Of a stretch of 59,294 nucleotides of DNA, positions 19,532 to 29,143 are shown piece after piece. Position numbers and translations under genes: made by a program. The stretch spans positions 10,291 to 69,584 of the forward strand of contig JAFLRQ010000001.1 in NCBI GenBank assembly GCA_022511395.1. Reading direction: 5' to 3'. The DNA comes from Agathobacter sp. (lineage in GTDB: Bacteria > Bacillota > Clostridia > Lachnospirales > Lachnospiraceae). Under the pieces are notes generated by a model. The model searched no databases, was not told the origin of the DNA, and saw only the letters and a program-made list of their open reading frames with translations. Positions within the stretch are counted from its first letter, which is position 1. Each line of letters starts with the position of its first letter.

Positions 19532-20641
19532 TCAAACCACTTTTCGATTTTGTTTCTGGAAAATGGTGGCCAGAATGTCTGCAACTGTCAGGTACAATTC
19601 CGGCGGGATCATCGCGCCGATGTCCACGTTGTGGTAGAGCATCCGCGCAAGCGGCTTGTTCTCCACAATCTCCACTCCGTTCTCCCTTGCAACCTCTTTG
19701 ATCTTTAATGCCACATAATCCGCGCCCTTTGCCACCACATAGGGCGCCTCGCAACTCCTGTCGTATTTCAGCGCAACCGCCAAGTGCGTCGGGTTCGTGA
19801 TGACGACATCCGCCTGAGGCACCGCCTGCATCATACGCCTCTGGGAGACCTCGCGCATCTTCTGCCTCTGTCTGCTCTTAATCTGCGGATCTCCCTCTGT
19901 GTTCTTGTACTCATCCTTCACTTCCTGTTTGGTCATCTTCATGTCTTCCTTGAACTTCCACTTCTGGTAAGCCCAATCCGCAAATCCGAACACGATGTAA
20001 AAGATACTGATCTTAAGACCCACATCAAAGATAATCGATCCCACCAGGGCGACTGCCTGGTTGAGCTCCAGCTCATAGAGGACAAACAGCGTGTTCGCCT
20101 CGTCCCGGATCGACGAGTAAGCTATGTAGACAATAATTCCGACCTTCACAATGGACTTTAAGAGCTCCATGAGTGTTTCCTTGGAAAATATCCGTTTGAA
20201 ACCGTTGATCGGATTGAATTTTGACAATTTCGGCTGCATCGGCTTTGCGGACACCGTCCACCCCACCTGCACAATACAGACGAAGGTTGTCACCACCACT
20301 CCAAAGACAAAAAACGGAAGCACCGTGAGCAGCCATCGGATAATCACGGGGAACAGTACTGACGACGCGGCCTTCGAGCTCATGCCAAACTCGTTCATCT
20401 TGACGAAATCCGACATATTTCCGTAAATATACGGAAACATTCCCAGCAGGTTCCCCCCCACATAGGCAATAAAAATCCGCAGACACAAAAACAGCACAAG
20501 CAGGCCAAACGCCGAGTTCAGCTCCTTGCTTTTGGCGACCTTTCCCTCTTTCCTCGCATCGGTCAGTTTCTTCTGCGTGGCAGGCTCGGTCTTCTCGCCG
20601 CCCTCGCCGTCCTTCGCGAAGAACTGGAGGTCAAGGCGCAT
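19532..20641 (-). CDS. flhB: Flagellar export switch protein FlhB
   Basis: MRLDLQFFAKDGEGGEKTEPATQKKLTDARKEGKVAKSKEL; autocleavage NPTH in VVITNPTHLAVAL. Confidence 0.95.
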   Translation of the reverse strand: MRLDLQFFAKDGEGGEKTEPATQKKLTDARKEGKVAKSKELNSAFGLLVLFLCLRIFIAYVGGNLLGMFPYIYGNMSDFVKMNEFGMSSKAASSVLFPVIIRWLLTVLPFFVFGVVVTTFVCIVQVGWTVSAKPMQPKLSKFNPINGFKRIFSKETLMELLKSIVKVGIIVYIAYSSIRDEANTLFVLYELELNQAVALVGSIIFDVGLKISIFYIVFGFADWAYQKWKFKEDMKMTKQEVKDEYKNTEGDPQIKSRQRQKMREVSQRRMMQAVPQADVVITNPTHLAVALKYDRSCEAPYVVAKGADYVALKIKEVARENGVEIVENKPLARMLYHNVDIGAMIPPELYLTVADILATIFQKQNRKVV

Positions 20642-20672
20642 TCTCCTCATTTGGACCGTATACAATTGTTCC

Positions 20673-21452
20673 TCAGTACATCCCCTCTGCAAAGAACACC
20701 ACCATCTTCCTTATCTCTGCAAAAATCTTATCCGCCGCATTCGGCAGCACAAGCACTGTGAACAGCAGGACGAGATATCCCACAATAATCTTGAGCTGCA
20801 TACCGACTGCAAACATATTCATCTGCGGTGCAACCTTCGCCATGACTCCCAGCACACAGTTGAGGATCATGATGCAGGCAAAGACCGGAAGAAAAATCCG
20901 AAAGCCCAGCACAAACAAATCCTTGAAGTATGTGAGCATGGAATCCATCAAATGTTCCCACTGAAACAGGGTATGCCCCGTGGGGATCACCGTGAAGGAG
21001 TCCGCGATGGCGCGGATCAGATACTCATGAATCCCTGATGCCATCAGCAATAACAGCACCATATAATAGTAAAGACTTCCGGTGATCGTCGATTCACTCC
21101 CCATATCCGGATTGAACAGCGTCGCCATGGAAAGTCCGATATCCATATCAATCAAACTGCCTGCAAACAAAACAATAGAATTACAGATGTTCGCTGCCAA
21201 ACCGAGCAGCAAGCCCGTAATTCCTTCACTGAGCACCACTACTCCGTAACCTACCACGCCCACATAGTTCGGTTCCGGCCGCTCTGCTATATTGTACATC
21301 AGAAACGAAATAAAAAGTGCGAAACCGATTTTGGTCCGATTAGGAATTCCCCTCTGTCCAAAAAACGGGGCGGCAACGAAAAATGAGGCCAGTCGCACCA
21401 AGATCAGCAGCCAATATTCAAAATTCTCCAGCGTAAACGAGTAGCTGAGCAT
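20673..21452 (-). CDS. fliR: Flagellar export protein FliR
   Basis: Multi-TM 259 aa between fliQ and flhB; APFFGQRGIPNRTKIGFAL. Confidence 0.94.
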   Translation of the reverse strand: MLSYSFTLENFEYWLLILVRLASFFVAAPFFGQRGIPNRTKIGFALFISFLMYNIAERPEPNYVGVVGYGVVVLSEGITGLLLGLAANICNSIVLFAGSLIDMDIGLSMATLFNPDMGSESTITGSLYYYMVLLLLMASGIHEYLIRAIADSFTVIPTGHTLFQWEHLMDSMLTYFKDLFVLGFRIFLPVFACIMILNCVLGVMAKVAPQMNMFAVGMQLKIIVGYLVLLFTVLVLPNAADKIFAEIRKMVVFFAEGMY

Positions 21453-21455
21453 ACG

Positions 21456-21737
21456 TTAAATTCCTATGCTCATATAACGGCTGAAGCTCGTCCACAAATC
21501 CACCATAAAATGGCTCATATTGTCCAGCATCCAGGAACCGATGAGCATCATCGTCGCAAAAACACCGAGAATTTTAGGCACAAATGTGAGCGTCTGCTCC
21601 TGTATGGATGTAATCGTCTGAAAAATACTGACAATCAATCCGATGAGCAATGAAACCAAAAGCAGCGGCATTGCAGTAATGATAACCGTATAGATCGCTT
21701 CCTGCGTAATATCCAGAATCGTTTCCTGCGTGATCAA
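21456..21737 (-). CDS. fliQ: Flagellar export protein FliQ
   Basis: 93 aa, two TM; VSIFQTITSIQEQTLTFVPKI. Confidence 0.95.
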   Translation of the reverse strand: MITQETILDITQEAIYTVIITAMPLLLVSLLIGLIVSIFQTITSIQEQTLTFVPKILGVFATMMLIGSWMLDNMSHFMVDLWTSFSRYMSIGI

Positions 21738-21750
21738 ATTCTATCCCTCC

Positions 21751-22638
21751 TCAGTAAAAAGTCTCTACGATACCCTTAATCACCAGATCCCAGCCGTCGG
21801 CAAGGACAAACAACAGCACCTTAAACGGCATGGAGATCGTAGTCGGCGGCAGCATCATCATACCCATGGACATAAGCACGGAGGATACTACCATGTCGAT
21901 CACAATAAACGGAATATAAATCAGAAATCCCATAATGAACGCCTTGCGGAGCTCACTTAATATGAACGCGGGAACCAGCGTCGTAAACGGGACATCATAC
22001 AACTCCTCCACCGTCTCATAGGTTTCCCCGGAGATATCCGCAAAGAGTGTGATGTCACTGACCTGAATCCGGCAGTCCTCAATCATGAACTTGCGGATCG
22101 GCGCCTCCGCGCGCGCCCAAAACTCCGTCTGGTTGATCTCGCCTGCATCCAGCGGGCGGATTGCATTTTCATTGATTTCTGTGAATGTGGGCCACATAAT
22201 AAAAAAGGTCAGAAACAGCGCAAGACCGACAATGATCTGATTTGGCGGTGCGCTCTGCGTGCCCATTGCCGTCCGCACAAAGTGCAGGACGATGACGATC
22301 CTCGTGAAGGAGGTCATCATGATGAGAATCGACGGTGCCAGCGACAGGATCGTCAGTGTGAGGAGCATCCGGATCGGGGTGCTCATCGTCCCCGTCTCAG
22401 AGTCCCACGAGATAGAGAGTCCATTGTTTGTCAAGTGGCTTCCGTCCGCATCCTCGGTATTCTGGGTAAGATCGTCAATGTCATCCCCAGAGGGCAACTG
22501 CGGATCATTCGTTTCCGGCGTATTCACGGAAGCGGCGTACACCGTCTCCCGCCTGACACAGAGTGGAATTGTCAAAATTATGATTGCACAGGCGAAAATA
22601 AAGCTTGCCGCGCAATATGCCTTCTTGAATCTATTCAT
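21751..22638 (-). CDS. fliP: Flagellar export protein FliP
   Basis: MMTSFTRIVIVLHFVRTAMGTQSAPPNQIIVGLALFLTFFIM. Confidence 0.96.
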   Translation of the reverse strand: MNRFKKAYCAASFIFACAIIILTIPLCVRRETVYAASVNTPETNDPQLPSGDDIDDLTQNTEDADGSHLTNNGLSISWDSETGTMSTPIRMLLTLTILSLAPSILIMMTSFTRIVIVLHFVRTAMGTQSAPPNQIIVGLALFLTFFIMWPTFTEINENAIRPLDAGEINQTEFWARAEAPIRKFMIEDCRIQVSDITLFADISGETYETVEELYDVPFTTLVPAFILSELRKAFIMGFLIYIPFIVIDMVVSSVLMSMGMMMLPPTTISMPFKVLLFVLADGWDLVIKGIVETFY

Positions 22639-22639
22639 A

Positions 22640-23023
22640 TCAATCCTGCTTTTTTTGCAGCTTGTCCTTCAGCTTTCCGAACACATCGGCAAAGCTCTCC
22701 CCGGATTTTCCCGGCTCCTGATCCTCAATATCAGACAGATCTTTAAAGTCCTCACGGGTAAGCTCTGCGAGAAGATGCACCTCATCCTTTCCGATGGAGA
22801 CAACCAGGTACTTTTTGCCGGCCTCCACAATACTGATCATTTTATTGTTTCCGACTCCTATGGTCTCCACGATCCGGAGATTCTTATTGCTGCTTCTGCC
22901 CTTCTGGTAGACGCCCATCCAGCGGGTCACAAGATACGTAATCACCAGAACAAAAATAAAAATGATCAGGGTTCCGAGCAGCCTGAGAAAGCTGTCCAGA
23001 GTACCCGCCGCCAATATACCCAT
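22640..23023 (-). CDS. fliO: Flagellar biosynthetic protein FliO
   Basis: Single TM then LRIVETIGVGNNKMISIVEAGKKYLVVSIGKDEVHLLAEL. Confidence 0.85.
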   Translation of the reverse strand: MGILAAGTLDSFLRLLGTLIIFIFVLVITYLVTRWMGVYQKGRSSNKNLRIVETIGVGNNKMISIVEAGKKYLVVSIGKDEVHLLAELTREDFKDLSDIEDQEPGKSGESFADVFGKLKDKLQKKQD

Positions 23024-23036
23024 ACAAACCCTTTCA

Positions 23037-24191
23037 CTAGGTCGTCGGAGCCTTTACCGCCGCATTCACAATCTCTGTGATGCGCACAGCGAAGCTTTCT
23101 TCGATCACAACGACCTCACCTCTGGCAACATGCTTGCCGTTGACCAGCACATCGATCGGCTCTCCCGCAAGCTTGTTCAACTCAATAATCTTGCCGGGCC
23201 CGAAATCCAGAATTTCGGAGATCGACTTGGATGTGCGTCCCAGCTCGACCGTCACCTCCAGCGGCACATCCATAATCAAATCGATATTCTCCGGCTGATA
23301 CATACCGAACGTAGCGCCTGAAAACGGCGTAAACTGCGCCGGCTGTACATTTACCTGCTGCCCCATAATCTGTGGGCCCATCATTGGTTGTCCCATCATC
23401 GGCTGACCCATCATTGGTTGTCCCATCATCGGCTGCTGTGCTGCCTGCGCAGGCGCCGGTGCTGGGGCAGGTGTCGGTGCAGGGGCAGGCGCCGGTGCCG
23501 GAGGTGCCTCCTTGACACTGTCTGTGTCCTTCTGCATGGTCTCCGTCACGCCGGCGCACATCTCTTTTGCGAAGGAAACCGGGTAGAGCTGCATAATGAT
23601 GCTGTCCACCAGATCTCCAATCTCCATCCGAAACGAAATTCTGACGAACTGCTTTGTCAGGAAGGTATCAATCTCCGACTCATCGATATTTTCCGCCATG
23701 TCCACAAGGTTCGCCTGCGGCGGGCTGATATCAATGGTTTTGCTCAGCATGGAGGAGAGGGAGGTTGCCGCGGAGCCCATCATCTGGTTCATGGCCTCGC
23801 TGATTGCACTCAAGTGCAGTTCGCCCAGCTCTACATCCGTATTTGTTCCGTCCCCGCCCATCATGAGATCCGTGATGACCTTGACGTCATTCTCACGCAG
23901 GACAAGAATATTGTTCCCGTCCAACCCCATGGTGTATGCAATTTTTATAAACACACACGGTTTCTCATACTGCTTGGTAATATCGTCCCAAGTCGCGTAA
24001 GACACCACCGGTGTCGAAATTTCGACCTTTCGATTGACCAGAGAAAACAGAGTTGTAGCTGCCGTTCCCATACTGATATTGGCAATCTCTCCAATCGCAT
24101 CTTGTTCCGCATCGGTCAGGAGTTCCTCCTCCGCTCCCGGTTCATTGAGCAGAGCGTTCAGCTCCTCCGGCGATAATTGTGCTCCGTCCAT
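23037..24191 (-). CDS. fliY: Flagellar switch protein FliY (CheC-like domain plus FliN domain)
   Basis: CheC-type ExxN sites, Pro/Ala and MMGQP linker, C-terminal LEVTVELGRTSKSISEILDFGPGKIIELNKLAGEPIDVLVNGK. Confidence 0.94.
   Translation of the reverse strand: MDGAQLSPEELNALLNEPGAEEELLTDAEQDAIGEIANISMGTAATTLFSLVNRKVEISTPVVSYATWDDITKQYEKPCVFIKIAYTMGLDGNNILVLRENDVKVITDLMMGGDGTNTDVELGELHLSAISEAMNQMMGSAATSLSSMLSKTIDISPPQANLVDMAENIDESEIDTFLTKQFVRISFRMEIGDLVDSIIMQLYPVSFAKEMCAGVTETMQKDTDSVKEAPPAPAPAPAPTPAPAPAPAQAAQQPMMGQPMMGQPMMGQPMMGPQIMGQQVNVQPAQFTPFSGATFGMYQPENIDLIMDVPLEVTVELGRTSKSISEILDFGPGKIIELNKLAGEPIDVLVNGKHVARGEVVVIEESFAVRITEIVNAAVKAPTT
23377..23436 (-). repeat. Two tandem 30-bp coding repeats (four 15-bp units) encoding MMGQP-type repeats in FliY linker
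   Basis: CCCATCATTGGTTGT / CCCATCATCGGCTGA / CCCATCATTGGTTGT / CCCATCATCGGCTGC. Confidence 0.9.
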
Positions 24192-24192
24192 A

Positions 24193-25176
24193 CTATTCTT
24201 GCTCCTCTCTGATCACCGAAGTGACCCTAACTGCATAATCTTCTCCTGTCGATCCCGGCAGGGCCGTAAACTTGCGGATATTGCCGACATATATATCCAG
24301 CTCGTCATCCACTCTGCGATCCAGCTGAATGATATCACCGAGCTGGAGCGTCGCAAAATCGCTGACCGATATCATGCTGCAGCCGAGCACAGCCTTCACC
24401 GGAATCTGCACACGCTGGATCAGCGACTCAATCGCGCGGGCGTAATCCGTGTCGTCCCGTGCTGTCATATTGGTATACCAGTACTTGGTATTCAGCTTGT
24501 CAATGACATCCTCCAGCGTCATGTACGGAAGACAGATATTCATCAAGCCCTCCACATCGCCGATCTTTAAGTGTATCGTGACAATGCCGATCATCTCACT
24601 CGGAGAAATAATCTGCGCGTACTGGGAATTCGTCTCTATCCGCTCCAGCCTCGGGAGGATATCTGCAACATTCTGCCACGGCTCCCGCAAAAGATTCACA
24701 CAGACAATCATAATCCGCTCAATAATGAGAAGCTCAATCTCAGAAAATTCGCGAACCTTGTCCAGCGGATCTCCCCGTCCTCCCAGCATCCGGTCCACAA
24801 TAGCGTAGCCCAGATTGGTCGCTGTCTCAATGATAATATTTCCCTGTAACGGCGCAAAATTCACAATTGCCAAAAGTACGGGGTTCGACAGTGCATTGGA
24901 AAATTCGGAATAGGTGACTGCCTCCGAGTTCACCACCTCCACCTGCACATTTTTCCGCAGGTAGACCGGCAGGTTTGTAGACAAAAGCCGTCCATAGTGT
25001 TCAAAAATAATCTCCAGCGTTCTCAAATGCTCCTTGGAGAACTTGGACGGGCGGGCAAAATCGTAATTTTTGACCTGTTTTTCATCTTTTTCTTTAATTT
25101 CCTCAACATCCAGCTCGCCGGCGCTGAGCGCAGCCAGCAGACTGTCTATTTCATTTTGGGATAATACGTCTCCCAT
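24193..25176 (-). CDS. fliM: Flagellar motor switch protein FliM
   Basis: MGDVLSQNEIDSLLAALSAGELDVEE...YDFARPSKFSKEHLRTLEIIFEHY. Confidence 0.97.
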   Translation of the reverse strand: MGDVLSQNEIDSLLAALSAGELDVEEIKEKDEKQVKNYDFARPSKFSKEHLRTLEIIFEHYGRLLSTNLPVYLRKNVQVEVVNSEAVTYSEFSNALSNPVLLAIVNFAPLQGNIIIETATNLGYAIVDRMLGGRGDPLDKVREFSEIELLIIERIMIVCVNLLREPWQNVADILPRLERIETNSQYAQIISPSEMIGIVTIHLKIGDVEGLMNICLPYMTLEDVIDKLNTKYWYTNMTARDDTDYARAIESLIQRVQIPVKAVLGCSMISVSDFATLQLGDIIQLDRRVDDELDIYVGNIRKFTALPGSTGEDYAVRVTSVIREEQE

Positions 25177-25215
25177 CAGTCCATCACCACCTGTAACCGA
25201 TCTAGTAAAAACTAT

Positions 25216-25743
25216 TTATTCTACATTGCACTTGGAGAAATTCACCGCGATGATATAGTCGCCGCCGAACATCTCCTGCATCAGCTCAAGCAGGGTATCC
25301 TGCACCTCAAGGCGGATATCCGCGTCCCGCATATCATCCACCGTATAGCGGCTGATTGTCTCAATGACAGTGCTCTGGATTGTCGTATCCTGATTGGCCA
25401 TAAACTCCTGCGTATATTTCTTGTAATTGTCACTGCCCTTATTCAGTACAAGCGTGACATTGACCACGGCATAATGGATTTTCTTATCTCCGCTCGAGGC
25501 GAGTGTCACCGTAATGTCCGTTCCGGAATTGACCCTGTACTCCTCCCTCTTATCCATCGGAATACTGTCGAGCCCGGATGACGCTCCGCTGTTTAAATCC
25601 AGATCAATTGCCTTGCAAAGCTTGTCGATAAATGTGTTCGCCTTCTTCGTCTGCGGCAGCACCGAGAACATCAGGATTGCCGTCAGCATGAAATTGGCCA
25701 AAACCAACACCAAAATAAGTACAGACATCAAATTTTTCTTCAT
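25216..25743 (-). CDS. fliL: Flagellar basal body-associated FliL-like protein
   Basis: N-terminal TM; C-terminal IRLEVQDTLLELMQEMFGGDYIIAVNFSKCNVE; between motB and fliM. Confidence 0.88.
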   Translation of the reverse strand: MKKNLMSVLILVLVLANFMLTAILMFSVLPQTKKANTFIDKLCKAIDLDLNSGASSGLDSIPMDKREEYRVNSGTDITVTLASSGDKKIHYAVVNVTLVLNKGSDNYKKYTQEFMANQDTTIQSTVIETISRYTVDDMRDADIRLEVQDTLLELMQEMFGGDYIIAVNFSKCNVE

Positions 25744-25756
25744 TACCGTATCCTTT

Positions 25757-26572
25757 CTAGTTCGTCCTTGAACTGTATGAATTATATACCTTTATCTCAA
25801 CGCGGCGATTCCTCGCACGCCCCTCCGCCGTCGTATTGTCCGCAATCGGCACATAAGCGCCGCGCCCGGAGGATTTGAGATTGGCGTCCGGTAGATTGGT
25901 GTGCTCTCTCAAATAGTCCGCCACACTCATCGCGCGGAACATGGAGAGCACGTTATTGTTTGGAAAACGGCTGGAGCTGATGGGCACGTTGTCCGTGTGT
26001 CCCTCCACTTCAATGATATGCTTGTTGTACCGCTCCAATATCTTGCCGATCTTGTCCATGATCGGGTATGCTTCCGTCACCAGATCCGCCTTTCCTGATT
26101 CAAAGAGGATCGCCCCGCTCAGATCAAGCTGAACGTACTGGGAATTGAATGTCACATCCACCATATCCGAGATGCCCGAAACATTGAGTGCCACCTCAAT
26201 CTCATCCGCCATCTCCTGCGACTCATTCAGCGCCTCCTGCTCATACTCCTCTATGAAGTTGCCCTTGCCATCATCCTCCGTATCAGTATCCGGAGCCATG
26301 GAGTTGGTCATCTCCTTATAGTAGGAATCCAGAAATTCCAACTGCCGCACACCGGCAGAGATCATTTCCCCGTCTCCGATTGTCGCGCCGCCGTTCGACA
26401 GGATGCTCACCGTGCTCTGCAGCGAGGCAATCACCTGCTGGAATTTCTCCTCGTCCACGGAGGACATGGAATACAGGAGCACGAAAAAGCACAGAAGCAG
26501 GTTCATCAAGTCCGAAAAGGTTGACATCCACGCCGGCGATCCCTTTTTGGGCTCCTCCTGTCTCTTAACCAT
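25757..26572 (-). CDS. motB: Motor protein MotB
   Basis: PAWMSTFSDLMNLLLCFFVLLYSMSSVD; OmpA-like VEGHTDNVPIS...RARNRRVEI. Confidence 0.96.
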   Translation of the reverse strand: MVKRQEEPKKGSPAWMSTFSDLMNLLLCFFVLLYSMSSVDEEKFQQVIASLQSTVSILSNGGATIGDGEMISAGVRQLEFLDSYYKEMTNSMAPDTDTEDDGKGNFIEEYEQEALNESQEMADEIEVALNVSGISDMVDVTFNSQYVQLDLSGAILFESGKADLVTEAYPIMDKIGKILERYNKHIIEVEGHTDNVPISSSRFPNNNVLSMFRAMSVADYLREHTNLPDANLKSSGRGAYVPIADNTTAEGRARNRRVEIKVYNSYSSRTN

Positions 26573-27378
26573 TACTCCTCACCTCCCGGAGCCTCCATTC
26601 CGACCGAATCTCTGGCGGACGGAGCAAGGAAGGATTTCAGTTTATCCTCAATCACGCGCGGATTCTCTCCGGCCTGAATCGAGAGGAGTCCCTCAATCGT
26701 AATATTGCGCAGAGTGACCTCAACGTCATTGTTGACCGAGAGCTTGGTTCCGATCGGATTACAGAGCCAGTTTGCGATCAGGGAACCGTACAGCGTGGTC
26801 AGAAGGGCCACGGCCATAGCCGGTCCGATGGTGGAGGCATCTTCCATGTTGTAAAGCATGATAACGAGTCCGACCAGCGTACCGATCATTCCCCATGCAG
26901 GGCCAAGCTCTGCCCATTTCTCCCAGAATCCGATGGTCTTCTTGTGGCGTGCCTCCAGACACACAAGATCCGTCTCCAGAATTCCCCGCACCAGCTCCGG
27001 GTCCGCGCCGTCCACGACAAGCATGATGCCCTTTTTCAGGAACTGGTCCTCAATGTTGTTCGCCGCCTCCTCAAGGGCAAGCAAACCTTCCTTACGTCCC
27101 ACGTTTGCGAGATCGATAATGGTCCTGATAATTTCCGCCGGGTCCATGTTGCCCTGCTCCTTGAACGCGAGCGAGGCACTCTTCAAACCATTGATGAAAT
27201 CCTTCAGCTTGTGGCTGCCCAGCGTACCGGCGATTGAACCTCCGACAGTAATGATTACAGAGGGAACATCGACAAAGTATTTAAAGCTTGACGGTCCTCC
27301 GCCCGTAATAATTCCGACCACGACCATCGCCGCGCCCATGATAATTCCTACAAGAGATGCTATATCCAAAGCTTTCAC
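26572..27378 (-). CDS. motA: Motor protein MotA
   Basis: MKALDIASLVGIIMGAAMVVVGIITGGG...WAELGPAWGMIGTLVGLVIML. Confidence 0.97.
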   Translation of the reverse strand: MKALDIASLVGIIMGAAMVVVGIITGGGPSSFKYFVDVPSVIITVGGSIAGTLGSHKLKDFINGLKSASLAFKEQGNMDPAEIIRTIIDLANVGRKEGLLALEEAANNIEDQFLKKGIMLVVDGADPELVRGILETDLVCLEARHKKTIGFWEKWAELGPAWGMIGTLVGLVIMLYNMEDASTIGPAMAVALLTTLYGSLIANWLCNPIGTKLSVNNDVEVTLRNITIEGLLSIQAGENPRVIEDKLKSFLAPSARDSVGMEAPGGEE

Positions 27379-27468
27379 CTTCCGTAAAAAATTTATTTAT
27401 GTAATACCTACTATATGATTTTACTAAACTTTGCTCCGAATGTCTACTTTCTTTTTGTGGAAAAACAA

Positions 27469-27521
27469 AAAAAATCCGAAAAACAGATAGAAAACGGCTA
27501 AAAACCACTTTCTATCTGTTT
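27469..27521 (-). terminator. Terminator-like hairpin between flgE and motA
   Basis: Perfect 13-bp inverted repeat AAACAGATAGAAA (27481-27493)/TTTCTATCTGTTT (27509-27521); minus strand then reads CGGA and T8. Confidence 0.65.
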
Positions 27522-27550
27522 TTTCGTCATTTAAAAATGTCAAAATTCAA

Positions 27551-29008
27551 TTATCGTTTCAAGTTGATAAGCTCCTCAAGAAGTGTATCGGAAACGGTAA
27601 TCACGCGGGAATTCGCCTGAAATCCACGCTGTGTAATGATCATGTCCGTAAACTGTCCGGAGAGATCCACGTTGGACATTTCCAGCTCGCCGGAATTCAT
27701 CTTGCTTCCGTCTGCGCTGATCTCCACGCCGATCCCGTCGAATTCGCCGGAGTTCAAGGTGGTCTGATAGCAGTTGTCGCCAACCTTCTCGAGACCGGAC
27801 GCATTTGCAAACTGTGCTGCGGCAAGCTGGCACAACAGCACGGTATTGCCGTTGTCATAGGAGCCGTAAACCTTTCCGGTCTGATCCACCTGCAGTCCCG
27901 TCAGCTTTCCGACCCTCTTGCCGGCACCCTCGCCGCCTGCTGCAGAGCCTTTGAGAGCCTTCATGGTGGAGGTTCCGCGGTTGTACTGGTTTAAGGATCT
28001 CGAGAAGTCCAGCTCAATGTCCGCGAAATTACTTCTCTGAATCGTCCCGTCCTCCTGAGTCGTATTATGTCCGGTCAACATAGCCGAAAGATTTAACATC
28101 ACGCTTGTGGCGCCATCCTGTCCGGGGATACTGCGGAACACACCGGTGTTGCGATCGTACTCAATATCGTACCCGTTAACGCCATTTTCTCCAAAGTACT
28201 GAGCAAGGCTCGCAAGAAACGTCTCCTCATCAATCGGATCGCCGTTTTCATCGGCCCTGGAGAACAGGGACTTGCCGTCGGTATCCAGAATATCCGTCAA
28301 CGAAACGTGATAGTTGCCGTCAATCGGTGTTCCGTCATCCTCCTTGTTCTGGGTCACGGAAAATCTTGCGGTGTAATTGTAGCCCAGATCATCGTAAAAC
28401 GCGAGCTGCATGATGTAGCCGCCCTCTGCCTCAATGTCGGTGTCCGTCTTGTCAAGAATGCCCGAAATATATGCCCGGGTGGTCGCCTCCGGGGAAGCCG
28501 TCATATTCTCCGGTGCCATCACCTGCAGCGGGGACACCGTGTCCTTGCGGATCTCCCCCGTAAGCGGGTCAACCTGCCAGCCCATCACGGTGTAGCCGGT
28601 AGAGCTCATGCAGAGGAAGCCGTTTCCGTCCACATAGAAAGAGCCGGCTCTTGTGAAGAAGGTGTTGGTTCCGTCGCTGACCACGAAGAAATTGGTGGTC
28701 TGGCTGTCGGAAAGCCGGATGTCAAAGGGATAGCCGGTGGTCTCCGCCGCACCCGAGCCCGTGATGTTGCACATGGTCGATGCGGTGGCCACACCGAGAC
28801 CGATCTGCTTTGCGTTGACGCCGCCGATTCCTCTGGCCATGTCGCCGCCGGATGCAGATGCGGTAGTCTGATACATAATTTCACTGAATCTTACGTTGGA
28901 AGCCTTGAATGCCTCCGTGTTCACATTCGAGATGTTGTTACCGATAACATCCATTCTCGTCTGATGTGTCTTAAGTCCGGACACAGCAGAAAAAAGTGAT
29001 CTCATCAT
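27551..29008 (-). CDS. flgE: Flagellar hook protein
   Basis: MMRSLFSAVSGLKTHQTRMDVIGNNISNVNTEAFKASNVRFSEIMYQT...; C-terminal FQANSRVITVSDTLLEELINLKR. Confidence 0.95.
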   Translation of the reverse strand: MMRSLFSAVSGLKTHQTRMDVIGNNISNVNTEAFKASNVRFSEIMYQTTASASGGDMARGIGGVNAKQIGLGVATASTMCNITGSGAAETTGYPFDIRLSDSQTTNFFVVSDGTNTFFTRAGSFYVDGNGFLCMSSTGYTVMGWQVDPLTGEIRKDTVSPLQVMAPENMTASPEATTRAYISGILDKTDTDIEAEGGYIMQLAFYDDLGYNYTARFSVTQNKEDDGTPIDGNYHVSLTDILDTDGKSLFSRADENGDPIDEETFLASLAQYFGENGVNGYDIEYDRNTGVFRSIPGQDGATSVMLNLSAMLTGHNTTQEDGTIQRSNFADIELDFSRSLNQYNRGTSTMKALKGSAAGGEGAGKRVGKLTGLQVDQTGKVYGSYDNGNTVLLCQLAAAQFANASGLEKVGDNCYQTTLNSGEFDGIGVEISADGSKMNSGELEMSNVDLSGQFTDMIITQRGFQANSRVITVSDTLLEELINLKR

Positions 29009-29044
29009 AGTGCAGTTTCCTCCTTAAAATCGAATTCACCCAAC

Positions 29045-29098
29045 AAATCCGATCGGAGATGGCCATGCAGTCGGATTTCGTCTGTCAGTCGGAAATCC
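29045..29098 (-). promoter_or_regulatory. Alternative-hairpin leader upstream of flgE
   Basis: GGATTTC/GAAATCC and AAATCCGA/TCGGATTT share one strand segment (29073-29078). Confidence 0.5.
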
Positions 29099-29143
29099 CC
29101 CTCGCCCCCTCAGCCGCGCACACAGCGGCCTTTGGTCCGGTTC

